In this document: one piece after another, positions 36,441-45,380 of the stretch
How positions within the stretch are numbered: position 1 is the stretch's first letter
Layout: every line of letters starts with the position of its first letter
NCBI GenBank assembly: GCA_002423585.1
Contig: DIWS01000017.1
Coordinates: 8,586 to 72,585, forward strand
DNA length: 64,000 nt
Source: Actinobacteria bacterium UBA6100
GTDB taxonomy: Bacteria > Actinomycetota > Coriobacteriia > Anaerosomatales > Anaerosomataceae
Direction of reading: 5' to 3'
The notes under the pieces: generated by a model
Database searches by the model: none
The model's input: only the letters and a program-made list of their open reading frames with translations
What the model was told of the DNA's origin: nothing
Translations under genes and position numbers: made by a program

Positions 36441-37691
36441 CTAGTGCCCCCGGAGAGCAGATCGCCCTTCGATGCGACCCGCCCGTCTGTCACGCATCCT
36501 CGCGTACACCCAGTAGATGAGTGCGGTCCCCAGGAGGAGGAGTGGAAGGAAGAGGGCCCGGAGCGAGCCGGTGAGCGCACGCCTGGCCGTCGGGATCAGA
36601 ACCGAGTCCGACGAACCGGGGAGGCGGACGATCTGCACGCGGTTGTTGCCCAGGTCGCCAACGGCGAACCAGTCACGCTCGGGGTCGTACGCAAGACCCG
36701 CCGGGTAGAGGAATGTGCCCTCATCGGTCCCGTAGGTGCCGTACTTCGCGATCACATCACCGTTGTCGGTGTCGAACACCGTCAACGAGAAGTCGAGCAT
36801 GTCGACGACGACCAGACGACCGGCCCCGTCGATCACGGCAGCGCCCGGCGTCTGCAAGGCGGCAGGCGCGTCCGTCTCGACCTTGATGCTCCCGGCACCC
36901 TGGTTGGCGGCCTGGTTGGCCGGATTGCCCGTTCTCACGATCCAGATCCGGTTGCCGTCGGGGTCGTACTTGCTTATGCGGTTGTTGTACGTGTCGACGG
37001 CGTAGATGTTGCCGCCCTCATCGAGCGCAAGACCTGACACGGTGTCGAACTGCCCCTCTTCGAAGCCCGCAGTGCCGACCACGTTGATGGGCGATCCATC
37101 CATGTCGAGGATCGCGAAGCCGGCCTTGGCGCCCACGACGATCCGGTCCTCGGAAGCCACCACCGAGGTCGGCTGCTCGATGTCGACCTTGAGAAGCGTC
37201 TCTGTCCCGTCAGGGCTCAGTCTCAGCAGGTTCTCCTGCGTACTCTGGACGATGTAGATGTGATCATCGGGACCCACCGCGATGCCCGTGGGGAACAGGG
37301 CGCGCCCTTCGCCTTCACTACCGAAGAACGACTCACGATACGCGCCGTCGGATCCGAAGCGATGGATTTGAGCGTTGCCCGTGACCTGTGGCACCAGAAT
37401 GCTGCCATCGCGGGCTATCGCCACCGATGCGGGCTGCTGGAGCTGCTCACCCGGCCCGTCGCCCCAGCCGTAGATGGAGCGGACCCACTCGATGCCCTCG
37501 GCTTCCTCGGCCGTGGCTATCTCGCCGCTGGGCTGCACGAATCGCAGCAGGAGGTACGACCCCGAACACAACAGCAGGGACAGGAACACCAGGAGGACGG
37601 TCATGATCTTCCGCCCGCGCTGCGAGCGGACCGACGTCTGCTTCGATGCAGCTGCCGGCTGGGTCGTATCGGGATATCCCGGCTCAGTCAT
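36441..37691 (-). CDS. Module A NHL-repeat beta-propeller membrane protein
   Basis: 416 residues with a helix at about 28-50, a propeller of NHL-type blades, and a second helix near 377-396 followed by a basic tail. Blade motifs include FPTGIAVGPDDHIYIV, GLALDEGGNIYAVDTYNNRI and AGLAYDPERDWFAVGDLGNNRVQIVR. WVRSIYGWG after the first helix is shared (WVRSIYGYG) with the paralogue at 43319. The bulk should be outside, where it could bind or help assemble the cytochrome encoded next. The ATG overlaps the TPR gene by 8 bp and has GGGAG before it. Confidence 0.85.
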   Translation of the reverse strand: MTEPGYPDTTQPAAASKQTSVRSQRGRKIMTVLLVFLSLLLCSGSYLLLRFVQPSGEIATAEEAEGIEWVRSIYGWGDGPGEQLQQPASVAIARDGSILVPQVTGNAQIHRFGSDGAYRESFFGSEGEGRALFPTGIAVGPDDHIYIVQSTQENLLRLSPDGTETLLKVDIEQPTSVVASEDRIVVGAKAGFAILDMDGSPINVVGTAGFEEGQFDTVSGLALDEGGNIYAVDTYNNRISKYDPDGNRIWIVRTGNPANQAANQGAGSIKVETDAPAALQTPGAAVIDGAGRLVVVDMLDFSLTVFDTDNGDVIAKYGTYGTDEGTFLYPAGLAYDPERDWFAVGDLGNNRVQIVRLPGSSDSVLIPTARRALTGSLRALFLPLLLLGTALIYWVYARMRDRRAGRIEGRSALRGH

Positions 37692-38490
37692 TGGATGCTC
37701 CCAGATTCTCGAGCTTCTCGGCCAGGTCTTCATCGCCCGGCATGTATGTCGATGCGCTCGTGTAGTCGGCCAGGGCACCTTCGCGGTCGCCATCGGCGAG
37801 CTTGAGGTCCCCGCGCCAGACGAGGATGTCCGCGGCGCGAGTGTTCTTCTCGAGGTACGCGTCGAGCTCGCCTACAGCCTCGCCGTAGCGCTCGAGAGCC
37901 TCGAACGCCTCGGCGCGAAGGAGCTGCAACGTCTGGTAGTTCTCACCGAGCCCCTCGGCGATCATGACGCTCGGCCGCTTGGTCGCTTCGTAGGCCTCCT
38001 CCTCGACTCGCAGCTGCGACTCGAGGGCCTTCATGGCCGTCTCGGACTCCTTGAGGGCCAGTTCGAAGTCGCCGCGCGCGATGGCAAGCCGAGTCTCGAC
38101 GAGGCCGAAGTACTGCTTCGCGGGGTCTTCGAATCCACCGGACCGAGCGGCCTGGATCACACGATCGGCCTTGCTGTATCGGCCCGATGCCACGAGCGCG
38201 TCGGCGTAGTCGTACCAGTCCTCGGAAGTGGCACTCGCTTCGTTGGACTCGATCTTCGACGCCGCGATCGCGAGGTCGCGCTCAACGGCGGTGCGAGGTG
38301 CGGGCGGGTCGAGGATGCCGAAGAACAGGGCGCCCACGATGGTGGCGAGAAATGCCACGAGCATGAATGCGCCAGCCCAGCCCATCGTGCGGACGAGCGG
38401 ATCGGCGAACATGGAGTTGCCGCGAGCGGGGCGCTCGGCGCCCTCCCGGGCGCCGAGCTGCTCCCCTTCGCGTGGAAGGGGTTCCGACAT
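37684..38490 (-). CDS. Module A TPR-type membrane protein
   Basis: 268 residues. A polar head is followed by one helix (about 36-58) and alpha-helical repeats of the TPR kind, ending ILVWRGDLKLADGDREGALADY. The same closing block, VLVWRGDLYASTGDTASARADY, appears in the paralogue at 44544. The ATG has a GGAGG site; the longer frame adds 19 residues. It is the first gene of module A, 178 bp downstream of leuB in the same direction. It probably scaffolds assembly or export of the cytochromes; that is inference. Confidence 0.8.
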   Translation of the reverse strand: MSEPLPREGEQLGAREGAERPARGNSMFADPLVRTMGWAGAFMLVAFLATIVGALFFGILDPPAPRTAVERDLAIAASKIESNEASATSEDWYDYADALVASGRYSKADRVIQAARSGGFEDPAKQYFGLVETRLAIARGDFELALKESETAMKALESQLRVEEEAYEATKRPSVMIAEGLGENYQTLQLLRAEAFEALERYGEAVGELDAYLEKNTRAADILVWRGDLKLADGDREGALADYTSASTYMPGDEDLAEKLENLGASND

Positions 38491-38668
38491 TCCAGCCTCC
38501 GTACACTTTGCGGGTCGATACTTGTCTGGTGGGGGCGGATGCCTCACCTTGCCACGGAGCCCCTCAGCCGAACTGCCGGGGCGCTCGTTCGTTTAGCACG
38601 AAGCGCGCCAAGATGTGGACGACTCGTTAAGTTCCTGAAGAATTCTTGCGGCTTGCGACGAACGGTCG

Positions 38669-39781
38669 TCAGCCGCGGAGGCGCTCGGCCACCAGTTCGC
38701 CCATGGCGCTCGTGCCCACGGTGCGCTGCGGGAGCGTGGAGGCGTCGGCGATGTCGCGCGTGCGCCAGCCATCGGCCAGCACGCCCTCGATGGCGGCGGC
38801 GAGCGCATCGGCCGCGTCGTGCATCGAGAAGCTGTAGCGCAGCATGAGCTCCACGGAGAGCAGCATCGCGAGCGGGTTGGCGATCCCCTGCCCGGCGATG
38901 TCGGGCGCGCTGCCGTGGCTCGGCTCGTAGAGCGCAGTGCCCGCGCCGAGCGATGCGCTCGCAAGCATGCCGAGCGAGCCGGTGAGCATCGACGCCTCGT
39001 CCGAGAGGATGTCGCCGAACATGTTCTCGGTCACCATCACGTCGAACTGCGCCGGGTGGCGGATGAGCTGCATAGCCGAGTTGTCCACGAGCTGGTCGAT
39101 GAGCTCGATGTCGGCGTAGTCGGCCTCGTGGATGCGGTGTACGACCTCGCGCCACAGACGGCTCGATTCGAGCACGTTGGCCTTGTCCACCGAGTGCACC
39201 CGCCCGCGCCGCGTGCGCGCCGCCTCGAACGCCGTGCGCGCGATGCGCTCGATCTCGAACTCGCGGTAGTCGAGCGTGTCGTACGCGCGCATGCCCGGAC
39301 CGCCGCCGGTGGCCGCGCCCTCAACGTCCGTCTCGCGCGCCCGCGCGCCGAAGTACAGCCCGCCGGTGAGCTCGCGCACGATGAGCATGTCCACGCCCTC
39401 GAGGTACTCGGGCTTGAGGCTCGAGGCGTCCTTGAGCGCGTCGAAGATGCGGACCGGCCGGAGGTTCGCGTACAGGCCGAGCGCCTTGCGGATGCCGAGC
39501 AACCCCTGCTCGGGCCGCGGCTTGGCGGGATCGGTGGTGTCCCACTTGGGTCCGCCGATGGCTGCGAGCAGCACCGCGTCGGCCGCATGTGCCTCGGTGA
39601 GCGTAGCCTCAGGAAGAGCGGTGCCGGTGGCGTCGATGGCCGCCCCACCAAGGAGGGCCTCTGCGAACTCGAAGATGACGCCGTAGCGCTCACCGATCAC
39701 GCCGAGGATCTTCACGGCCTCGGCGGTGATCTCAGGACCGATGCCATCGCCGGGCAGCAGGCAGATACGGTAGGTGGTCAT
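38669..39781 (-). CDS. leuB: 3-isopropylmalate dehydrogenase
   Basis: 370 residues; oxidative decarboxylation of 3-isopropylmalate in leucine synthesis. It shows YRICLLPGDGIGPEIT, AAIGGPKWD, NLRPVRIF, RELTGGLYFG, DKANVLESSRLWREVV and GSAPDIAGQGIANPLA. RELTGGLYFG favours LeuB over isocitrate dehydrogenase. The ATG at 39779-39781 follows GGGAGGC. It is separated from leuACD by cytochrome module B. A possible divergent promoter for the plus-strand cytochrome (TATACT at 39873-39878, no clear -35) lies just upstream. Confidence 0.95.
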   Translation of the reverse strand: MTTYRICLLPGDGIGPEITAEAVKILGVIGERYGVIFEFAEALLGGAAIDATGTALPEATLTEAHAADAVLLAAIGGPKWDTTDPAKPRPEQGLLGIRKALGLYANLRPVRIFDALKDASSLKPEYLEGVDMLIVRELTGGLYFGARARETDVEGAATGGGPGMRAYDTLDYREFEIERIARTAFEAARTRRGRVHSVDKANVLESSRLWREVVHRIHEADYADIELIDQLVDNSAMQLIRHPAQFDVMVTENMFGDILSDEASMLTGSLGMLASASLGAGTALYEPSHGSAPDIAGQGIANPLAMLLSVELMLRYSFSMHDAADALAAAIEGVLADGWRTRDIADASTLPQRTVGTSAMGELVAERLRG

Positions 39782-39911
39782 GCGCGGCCTCCCTCGGGAA
39801 TGCGTGTGGGAGACAGGATACACCAGGAACACCGTTGCCCCTGTCATGGTGCGGTGATTGCTGACCCTAACGTATACTAACGTGCGTTGTCACAACCACC
39901 GGAATGGACCG

Positions 39912-40877
39912 ATGCGACCGCTCGCGACTCCACGCACAAAGATCCTCTTCGCCGCGCTCGGGCTTGCCGCGGTGCTCCTGGTCTTATCTGCCACCGTGGG
40001 CTCGCTGCCCGGTGTGTGCGGCTCGTGTCACGCAATGAAGCCGTTCGCCGAGGGGCTCGAGCAGTCGGCGCATGCGGGCGTGGACTGCTACGCATGCCAT
40101 GCCTCTCCCAGCAGCGGCGGGTGGCTCGGGATGAAGTGGACCGAGATGACCCGCATGTACCTCCCCGGCTTGTTCGGTGCCGAGGTGAGCGGGTCTTCGA
40201 CGCGCATAGAGCGCGGGCGCTGCCTCACCTGCCACGAGAGCGTGCTCATGGCCACCGTTGAGAGCGGTATCCGCATCAACCACGGTACGTGCGCACCCTC
40301 GGGCTCGTGCGACACCTGTCACAATGCGGTGGCGCACGGCGGGGCCACCCGCTGGATCAACGAGCCAACGATGGAGGACTGCATCGCGTGCCACCGCGAT
40401 CAGGGTGCTGCGGTCGCCTGTGACACGTGCCATGCCGGCAAGTCCCAGGCCGAGCGCCTCAGCCGGGGCCCATGGGCGATCACGCATGGCCCGAACTGGC
40501 AGCAGACCCACGGGATGGGCGATCTGCGCACCTGTAATGTGTGCCACGAGCCGGCGAAGTGCGCGGGGTGTCACGGTGTCGACCTGCCTCACCCGCCAGG
40601 CTTCGGCGGCACCCACTCTGCAAGCGCGCTCACGGCGCCCGATAGCTGCGGGCAGTGCCACGATCGCACCGCGTTCTGCAATGACTGCCACGGCATCGAG
40701 ATGCCGCATCCCGAAGGATTCCTACCGGGACACAGGGATATCGCCTCAGGGTACGACGATGCTTCGTGCATGACGTGTCACCGCCAACAGGACTGCGATC
40801 GCTGCCATGTGACGCACACCCACCCCGGCAACACCGACGGGACGATCGGCGACACTCTCCCGAAGGTAGGTGACTGA
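39912..40877 (+). CDS. Module B 12-heme membrane cytochrome (proximal)
   Basis: 321 residues, one helix at about 9-31 and twelve CxxCH motifs. The first part, CGSCHAMKPFAEGLEQSAH then CYACH, follows the NapC/NirT/NrfH style in which CxxCHxM sits beside the membrane and accepts electrons from quinol. The paralogue is at 33980-34951. The ATG at 39912 is chosen because the upstream 18 codons resemble no homologue and GGAATGG precedes it. It is followed after 2 bp by the second 12-heme gene. Both are transcribed against the rest of module B. Confidence 0.86.
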   Translation: MRPLATPRTKILFAALGLAAVLLVLSATVGSLPGVCGSCHAMKPFAEGLEQSAHAGVDCYACHASPSSGGWLGMKWTEMTRMYLPGLFGAEVSGSSTRIERGRCLTCHESVLMATVESGIRINHGTCAPSGSCDTCHNAVAHGGATRWINEPTMEDCIACHRDQGAAVACDTCHAGKSQAERLSRGPWAITHGPNWQQTHGMGDLRTCNVCHEPAKCAGCHGVDLPHPPGFGGTHSASALTAPDSCGQCHDRTAFCNDCHGIEMPHPEGFLPGHRDIASGYDDASCMTCHRQQDCDRCHVTHTHPGNTDGTIGDTLPKVGD

Positions 40878-40879
40878 GC

Positions 40880-41995
40880 GTGCAATCTTATCTCGACGCG
40901 CTCGCACTCATCGTCGAGGATCCGGCCTCGAACCTGACGGCAGCGGTGCTCCTGCTTGCCGCGGTCTTCCTCGTCCTCCTCATCCTCGTGCTGATCGCAC
41001 TCATCGGCATCACGTCCTCGAGCCGACAGGAGCGCACGACGGGGGACGCGCATGATGACGATGCCATCCCCGGGACGGACCGCGATGTGACGGAACGGAA
41101 GGACAAGCGCCTTCGCCCCGCACTGCTCCGGTCAGTGTCCTCGCCCGCACGTATAGCGCTCGCTGTCGCAGCATTCGCCGTGGCAGGTGCTGCCACATAC
41201 ACATGGTCCGGAACCAACGAGTACTGCTCCGCTGCCTGTCATGTGATGGAGCCCGCCGCATCGTCCTGGCGCCTTTCTCCTCACAGCGAGGTGGACTGCG
41301 TCCGCTGCCATGAGGGGACACCTATCACGTCTATGCCACAAGCCGTCATGTCGCGAGCGAGACATCTGCTCGGCAGCGTCACGGGGGCCAGCCCCGGGTC
41401 CGTGACACTCCCGCCGGATCGCTGCCTCGGCTGCCACGAGGAGGAGATCGCCGAAAGCATCGAGTCCACCGCCGGCATACGCATGGACCACAGCGCCCCG
41501 GTCGACGCGGGCATCCCGTGCGAGTCCTGCCACCGTGAGACCGGGCACATGATCGAGACGGCACAGGCGAGCCGCATGCAGGTCTGCCTGAGGTGCCACG
41601 ACGGAGACGGCGCCTCGAACGAGTGTGCGACGTGCCATATCGGTGATCCCGGAGCACACACGGTGTCGGCGCGCATCTTCGTGCAGGTGCAACTCCCACC
41701 GCCCACCTGCGGCGGCTGCCACGACGAGTCGACCTGCGACGCCTGCCACGGTCTGCGCATGCCGCACAGCGTGGAGTTCCTGGCGGGCGATCATGCACGG
41801 CCGGCGGCCTTTGATGGAAGGACGCTGTGCTGGCGCTGCCATGTGGAAGCAGACTGCACCGGAGGCTGCCATGGCAGCTTCGATGCCGGACATGGCCCGT
41901 ACTTCAAGGAAGACCACAAGCGGTACCCGTGGGACTCCCAGTGTGGGACGTGCCACAAGGCGCACGAAGGATCCTTCTGCGATCGGTGCCACTAG
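40880..41995 (+). CDS. Module B 12-heme membrane cytochrome (distal)
   Basis: 371 residues. Helices lie at about 21-44 and 87-106 with a charged loop between them. Twelve heme sites follow, ten CxxCH and two CX3CH (CSAACH at the first site, CTGGCH at the tenth). CSAACHVMEP is NapC/NrfH-like. The last residues are CDRCH, so the final heme ligand is the C-terminus itself. It is a paralogue of 32818-33987. The GTG start is 2 bp after the upstream stop with AGGTAGGTGACTGAGC as ribosome region. Likely a quinone-linked membrane electron carrier. Confidence 0.86.
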   Translation: MQSYLDALALIVEDPASNLTAAVLLLAAVFLVLLILVLIALIGITSSSRQERTTGDAHDDDAIPGTDRDVTERKDKRLRPALLRSVSSPARIALAVAAFAVAGAATYTWSGTNEYCSAACHVMEPAASSWRLSPHSEVDCVRCHEGTPITSMPQAVMSRARHLLGSVTGASPGSVTLPPDRCLGCHEEEIAESIESTAGIRMDHSAPVDAGIPCESCHRETGHMIETAQASRMQVCLRCHDGDGASNECATCHIGDPGAHTVSARIFVQVQLPPPTCGGCHDESTCDACHGLRMPHSVEFLAGDHARPAAFDGRTLCWRCHVEADCTGGCHGSFDAGHGPYFKEDHKRYPWDSQCGTCHKAHEGSFCDRCH

Positions 41996-42127
41996 GGCCC
42001 GGACGATCAGGGACACCATCCCATCCATGACCCCATCCAGGGCGCGGGAGCGTGCAACCGCCGCCCGAACACGCCAGTCCATCCTCAGCCGGGGTCGGCG
42101 TCGATCGTCTTCAGCCTGGAAACGAGG

Positions 42128-42150
42128 AAGGCCCCCAATGGGGGCCCTCC
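42128..42150. terminator. Bidirectional hairpin between convergent module B genes
   Basis: GGCCCCC-AAT-GGGGGCC (42130-42146) lies between the plus-strand 12-heme gene and the minus-strand hexaheme gene. T-tracts on both sides are poor. The convergent setting supports a terminator role. Confidence 0.65.
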
Positions 42151-42180
42151 AAATCACCGAGTTCTCGGTGCGTTCGCGTG

Positions 42181-43113
42181 CTAGTAGCCGATACCCGTGC
42201 CGGTCGAGCCATTGCGGTGGCACTTCAGGCAGGCGCCGTCCTCGGAAGGATCGAGGGCTGCGCCGAACGTACCGGCCGAACTCGCGGCGCTCAGCAGGAA
42301 CCGGGCGCCGGTGGTGTAGTGCGGGAAGTTGTTCGCAGCAGCCCCCGCCGCATGGTCGGTGAGACCAGCGTCGTGGCAGCTACGGCAGTACGTACTCGGT
42401 GCGTATGCGACCGCGACACCCTGCACAGCGGACGACGCCTCGGTGTTGCCGTAGAGGCCGGCCGCCGCCATGATGTGGTGCGTGTCGTTGTCAGCGTTGT
42501 CATAATCGTCGGTCCAGTAGTTGTGGCACTGGGTGCAGTACTTGGTCACGATACCGTCACGCACGGAACCGGTAGTAAAGCTCCAGGTGGACGGAACGGA
42601 CGTGTTGCCGCCGGACAGCCCGCCGGCGTTCGCCTTCAGGATCTTCTCGGCGATATCGCCGGAGCCCTCAGCGGTCGTCGAGATCGCGCCCGCGCCGTGG
42701 ACCGCGTGGCAGTCCACGCACTCCGAGGCTGAACCTGCGGAGCTGTGGTTGAAGACCGTGTCCGCCGTGTAGTTGCCCGAATCCGAGTTGTAGACCTTGA
42801 CGGTGGAGACGTTGGCGTCGATATGGCAGAACTCGCACGCATTGGTGACCGTGCCGCGCAAGAGGACTTCACCGGCAACGGGGCCACGGTGGACCGCATG
42901 GCAGACTGCGCACTTCACAGTGGTTGTGGCGTAGCCCATATGCGGTGTGCCGCTGACGTTCGACGCGTACGGATCCATCACGTTGGTTGTGCTCGAGTCA
43001 GCCAAGGTCGTGTAGTTGGAGTTGCCTCCAGCGAGAGCGAACGCTGTGCTCGCGAACAGCAGGACCGACAGACAGGTCAAGCCAAGTACGAACGCAATAC
43101 GCTTGGTGGTCAT
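42181..43113 (-). CDS. Module B secreted hexaheme cytochrome, OmcS-like
   Basis: 310 residues: signal peptide (RIAFVLGLTCLSVLLFAS then TAFALAGG) and six sites CAVCHAVH, CEFCH, CVDCHAVHG, CTQCH, CRSCH, CLKCH. The order CxxCHxxH, CxxCH, CxxCHxxHG, then three more with the last near the C-terminus, repeats what I recall of OmcS. It is shorter than the module A copy and has no CX4CH site. Start chosen at the ATG with GGGAG before it; an in-frame ATG ten codons upstream lies 13 bases after a strong AAGGAGGTG. A 205-bp gap separates it from the NHL gene, so a separate promoter is possible. Confidence 0.85.
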   Translation of the reverse strand: MTTKRIAFVLGLTCLSVLLFASTAFALAGGNSNYTTLADSSTTNVMDPYASNVSGTPHMGYATTTVKCAVCHAVHRGPVAGEVLLRGTVTNACEFCHIDANVSTVKVYNSDSGNYTADTVFNHSSAGSASECVDCHAVHGAGAISTTAEGSGDIAEKILKANAGGLSGGNTSVPSTWSFTTGSVRDGIVTKYCTQCHNYWTDDYDNADNDTHHIMAAAGLYGNTEASSAVQGVAVAYAPSTYCRSCHDAGLTDHAAGAAANNFPHYTTGARFLLSAASSAGTFGAALDPSEDGACLKCHRNGSTGTGIGY

Positions 43114-43318
43114 AGATACTCCCATCTTGGTTTGCGTATTCATTGTGTAATCGTTCACCTCCTTCACCACGAAATATCAGACACTCGCGCATGGCGAGGC
43201 ATCTCCGAGGAGTGCGATTAAATGGTGATCCCCCGATACACCTCCGTGAACGTGCTGTGGCAAGGCTACCATCAACAACTTGCCCCCACAACCGCTCGAT
43301 TCCATTAATTAGTATTGC

Positions 43319-44551
43319 TCAGTCATCTTCATCGGCAGAATCGCCGTCGACCTGAAGCACTCCATCTCGGGGTCTCTTCTTGCTCGCCAGTGCGGCGAAA
43401 AGGATGAGGAGGAGGAGCCCCAGCGGCATGCAACAGATCCAGATGGGACCGGTAGCTGCACGGCGAGCCGCGGGAATGAGTCCGGCGTCGCCGCTGCCGC
43501 CGATGCGTATGATCTGAACACGTGCGTTGGCGACATCCGCGACTGCGAACCAGTCGCGTTCCGCGTCGTAGGCCATGCCCAACGGGTACGCGAAGTACCC
43601 GTCCGCGGAACCGAACTCACCGTACCGCCCGACGATCTCGCCCTGCTTCGTCGGGTCGAGCACCACGACCTCGAACCCGAACGGATCCGCGAGCACGAGT
43701 CGGCCGTTCGCATCCATGCAGAGCCCGGCGGGAAGCTGCATACCGGTGCCACTCTGCGCGGGGGTGCTCTCCTCCGACTCCCCTGCGCTGGCGCCTCCGG
43801 GCACGTTGCCGCCGCCGGACATCCCGGGCGCCGTCGCCCACAGCAGCTGTCCTTCCTGGGTGAATGCCTTCACCCGAGCGTTCAAGGTATCGGCAACGTA
43901 CACCACGTCGTCATCGCCCACCACGATCCCCTGGGGCACATCGAGCTGGTCTTCTGCCTTACCTCGACCGCCCCATGTGCCAACGACTTCACCCTCACGC
44001 GAGAACACAGTGACGCCCGCGGGGCTGGTGACGAACACCCTGTCGCCGCTGAGCGTCACATCCAGCGGATTGTCGATCTCCCAGGCCTCCAGGAGCTCGC
44101 CATCGGCTGACAGGATGAGCAGTCGCGCAGCATTGTTTGCGCAGATGTAGAGTCGTCCGTCGGCGCCGACCTCAATACCCTTCGGGCTCAGCTGCCCCTC
44201 GGTGACCAGAGGCTGCAGATCGATCCTCGATCGAGGGGTACCATCGGGTGAGAACGACATGACGGCGTTCATCTGTGTGTCGCTCACCCAAATCGTGCCG
44301 TCGTCGGCGATATCGACGTGTGCGGGAGCGATGAACCTCTGGTCCTCACCCGCCCCGTATCCGTAGATGGATCGCACCCACGAGAGTCCTTCGGGAAGGT
44401 CCTGGCTCGATGGGGCACCGACCGGTTCGAGCAACGTGAACACGAAGTACCCGACCGCACCCAGGAGCAGGACGAGGATGGCGAGGATGGCGATGAGCCC
44501 GGTCCGCATACTCGGCCCGTGATGATGCTCCTGCTGACGAGCATTACTCAT
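43319..44551 (-). CDS. Module B NHL-repeat beta-propeller membrane protein
   Basis: 410 residues with a His-rich head (EHHHGPS), helix at about 15-40, WVRSIYGYG, then NHL blades such as VPQGIVVGDDDVVYVADTLN and YPLGMAYDAERDWFAVADV; a helix near 365-385 and an acidic tail end the protein. Domain order matches the module A copy. The low-complexity insert (SGGGNVPGGASAGESEES) is unique to this copy. It overlaps the TPR gene by 8 bp, exactly as in module A. Confidence 0.85.
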   Translation of the reverse strand: MSNARQQEHHHGPSMRTGLIAILAILVLLLGAVGYFVFTLLEPVGAPSSQDLPEGLSWVRSIYGYGAGEDQRFIAPAHVDIADDGTIWVSDTQMNAVMSFSPDGTPRSRIDLQPLVTEGQLSPKGIEVGADGRLYICANNAARLLILSADGELLEAWEIDNPLDVTLSGDRVFVTSPAGVTVFSREGEVVGTWGGRGKAEDQLDVPQGIVVGDDDVVYVADTLNARVKAFTQEGQLLWATAPGMSGGGNVPGGASAGESEESTPAQSGTGMQLPAGLCMDANGRLVLADPFGFEVVVLDPTKQGEIVGRYGEFGSADGYFAYPLGMAYDAERDWFAVADVANARVQIIRIGGSGDAGLIPAARRAATGPIWICCMPLGLLLLILFAALASKKRPRDGVLQVDGDSADEDD

Positions 44552-45281
44552 TGCTGCCCTCCGTCTGCACATCCTGCAGCCCACTCAGTGCGGGACCGTA
44601 GTCTGGGATCATGGTCAGTGCACGTTCATAGTCGGCACGCGCCGAAGCGGTATCACCGGTCGATGCATAGAGGTCTCCACGCCACACCAGCACGTCAGCC
44701 ATCGTCGGGTTCTCCTCCAGGGCGGCAGTGAGCACCTCGATCGCAGCCGTCGGATCACCACGCTCGCTGAGGATCTCGGACTTCAGCAGCGCGGCGTCCA
44801 CCAGGGCGGGAGCGGGGGGCCTGACGAAGATGCCCTTCGCCTGAAGCTCCTTCTCCTTAGCGTCACGCTGTGCTTCCGCTGACGCGATGGCCTCATCGAG
44901 GATCTTCAGCGCCTCCTCGGCGGACCCGGTCTTGCTCTCCAGGCGCGCCTTCTCGACGATCACGGGAGCGTCAGGAGATGTCGACTCTATGGACTCGAAT
45001 GCCGCGATCACCGATCGTGCGCGCGAATACCGCTCCGCCTCGATGAGACTGCGAGCGTACGCGGCAACGACCTCAGCGTCCCCCGGCGCCGCCTGGTACT
45101 CCTGCTCGCGATCCTTGAGTTGCATCTCGACGATTGTGCGGGGCATGCGGTCTGCCATGGCTCCCGTGTAAAGGAGGTAGACGATGCCTGTGAGCACCAT
45201 GGCCAGCACCGCAAGAATAGCGAATGTGAGCCACCTGACCCAGGGATCCGCCCCCGTGGATGCAGTCGATCGTACGGCCAT
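44544..45281 (-). CDS. Module B TPR-type membrane protein
   Basis: 245 residues, helix at about 16-38 and then helical repeats of TPR style (DAEVVAAYARSLIEAERYSRA is split here by the AYARSLIEAERYS core). VLVWRGDLYASTGD near the end matches the module A protein. First gene of module B on the minus strand, 99 bp downstream of leuD. The ribosome site (GGGGACG) is weak, suggesting coupling to upstream translation or low expression. Confidence 0.8.
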   Translation of the reverse strand: MAVRSTASTGADPWVRWLTFAILAVLAMVLTGIVYLLYTGAMADRMPRTIVEMQLKDREQEYQAAPGDAEVVAAYARSLIEAERYSRARSVIAAFESIESTSPDAPVIVEKARLESKTGSAEEALKILDEAIASAEAQRDAKEKELQAKGIFVRPPAPALVDAALLKSEILSERGDPTAAIEVLTAALEENPTMADVLVWRGDLYASTGDTASARADYERALTMIPDYGPALSGLQDVQTEGSNE

Positions 45282-45380
45282 TATGAGTCGTCCCCGTTCG
45301 TATCATGTGGTCGATCGCGACCCGACGGTGTCCCCGCCGGCACCCCGCGCAGTATCCTCGTTGAATCCCCGCAGGGCAAC

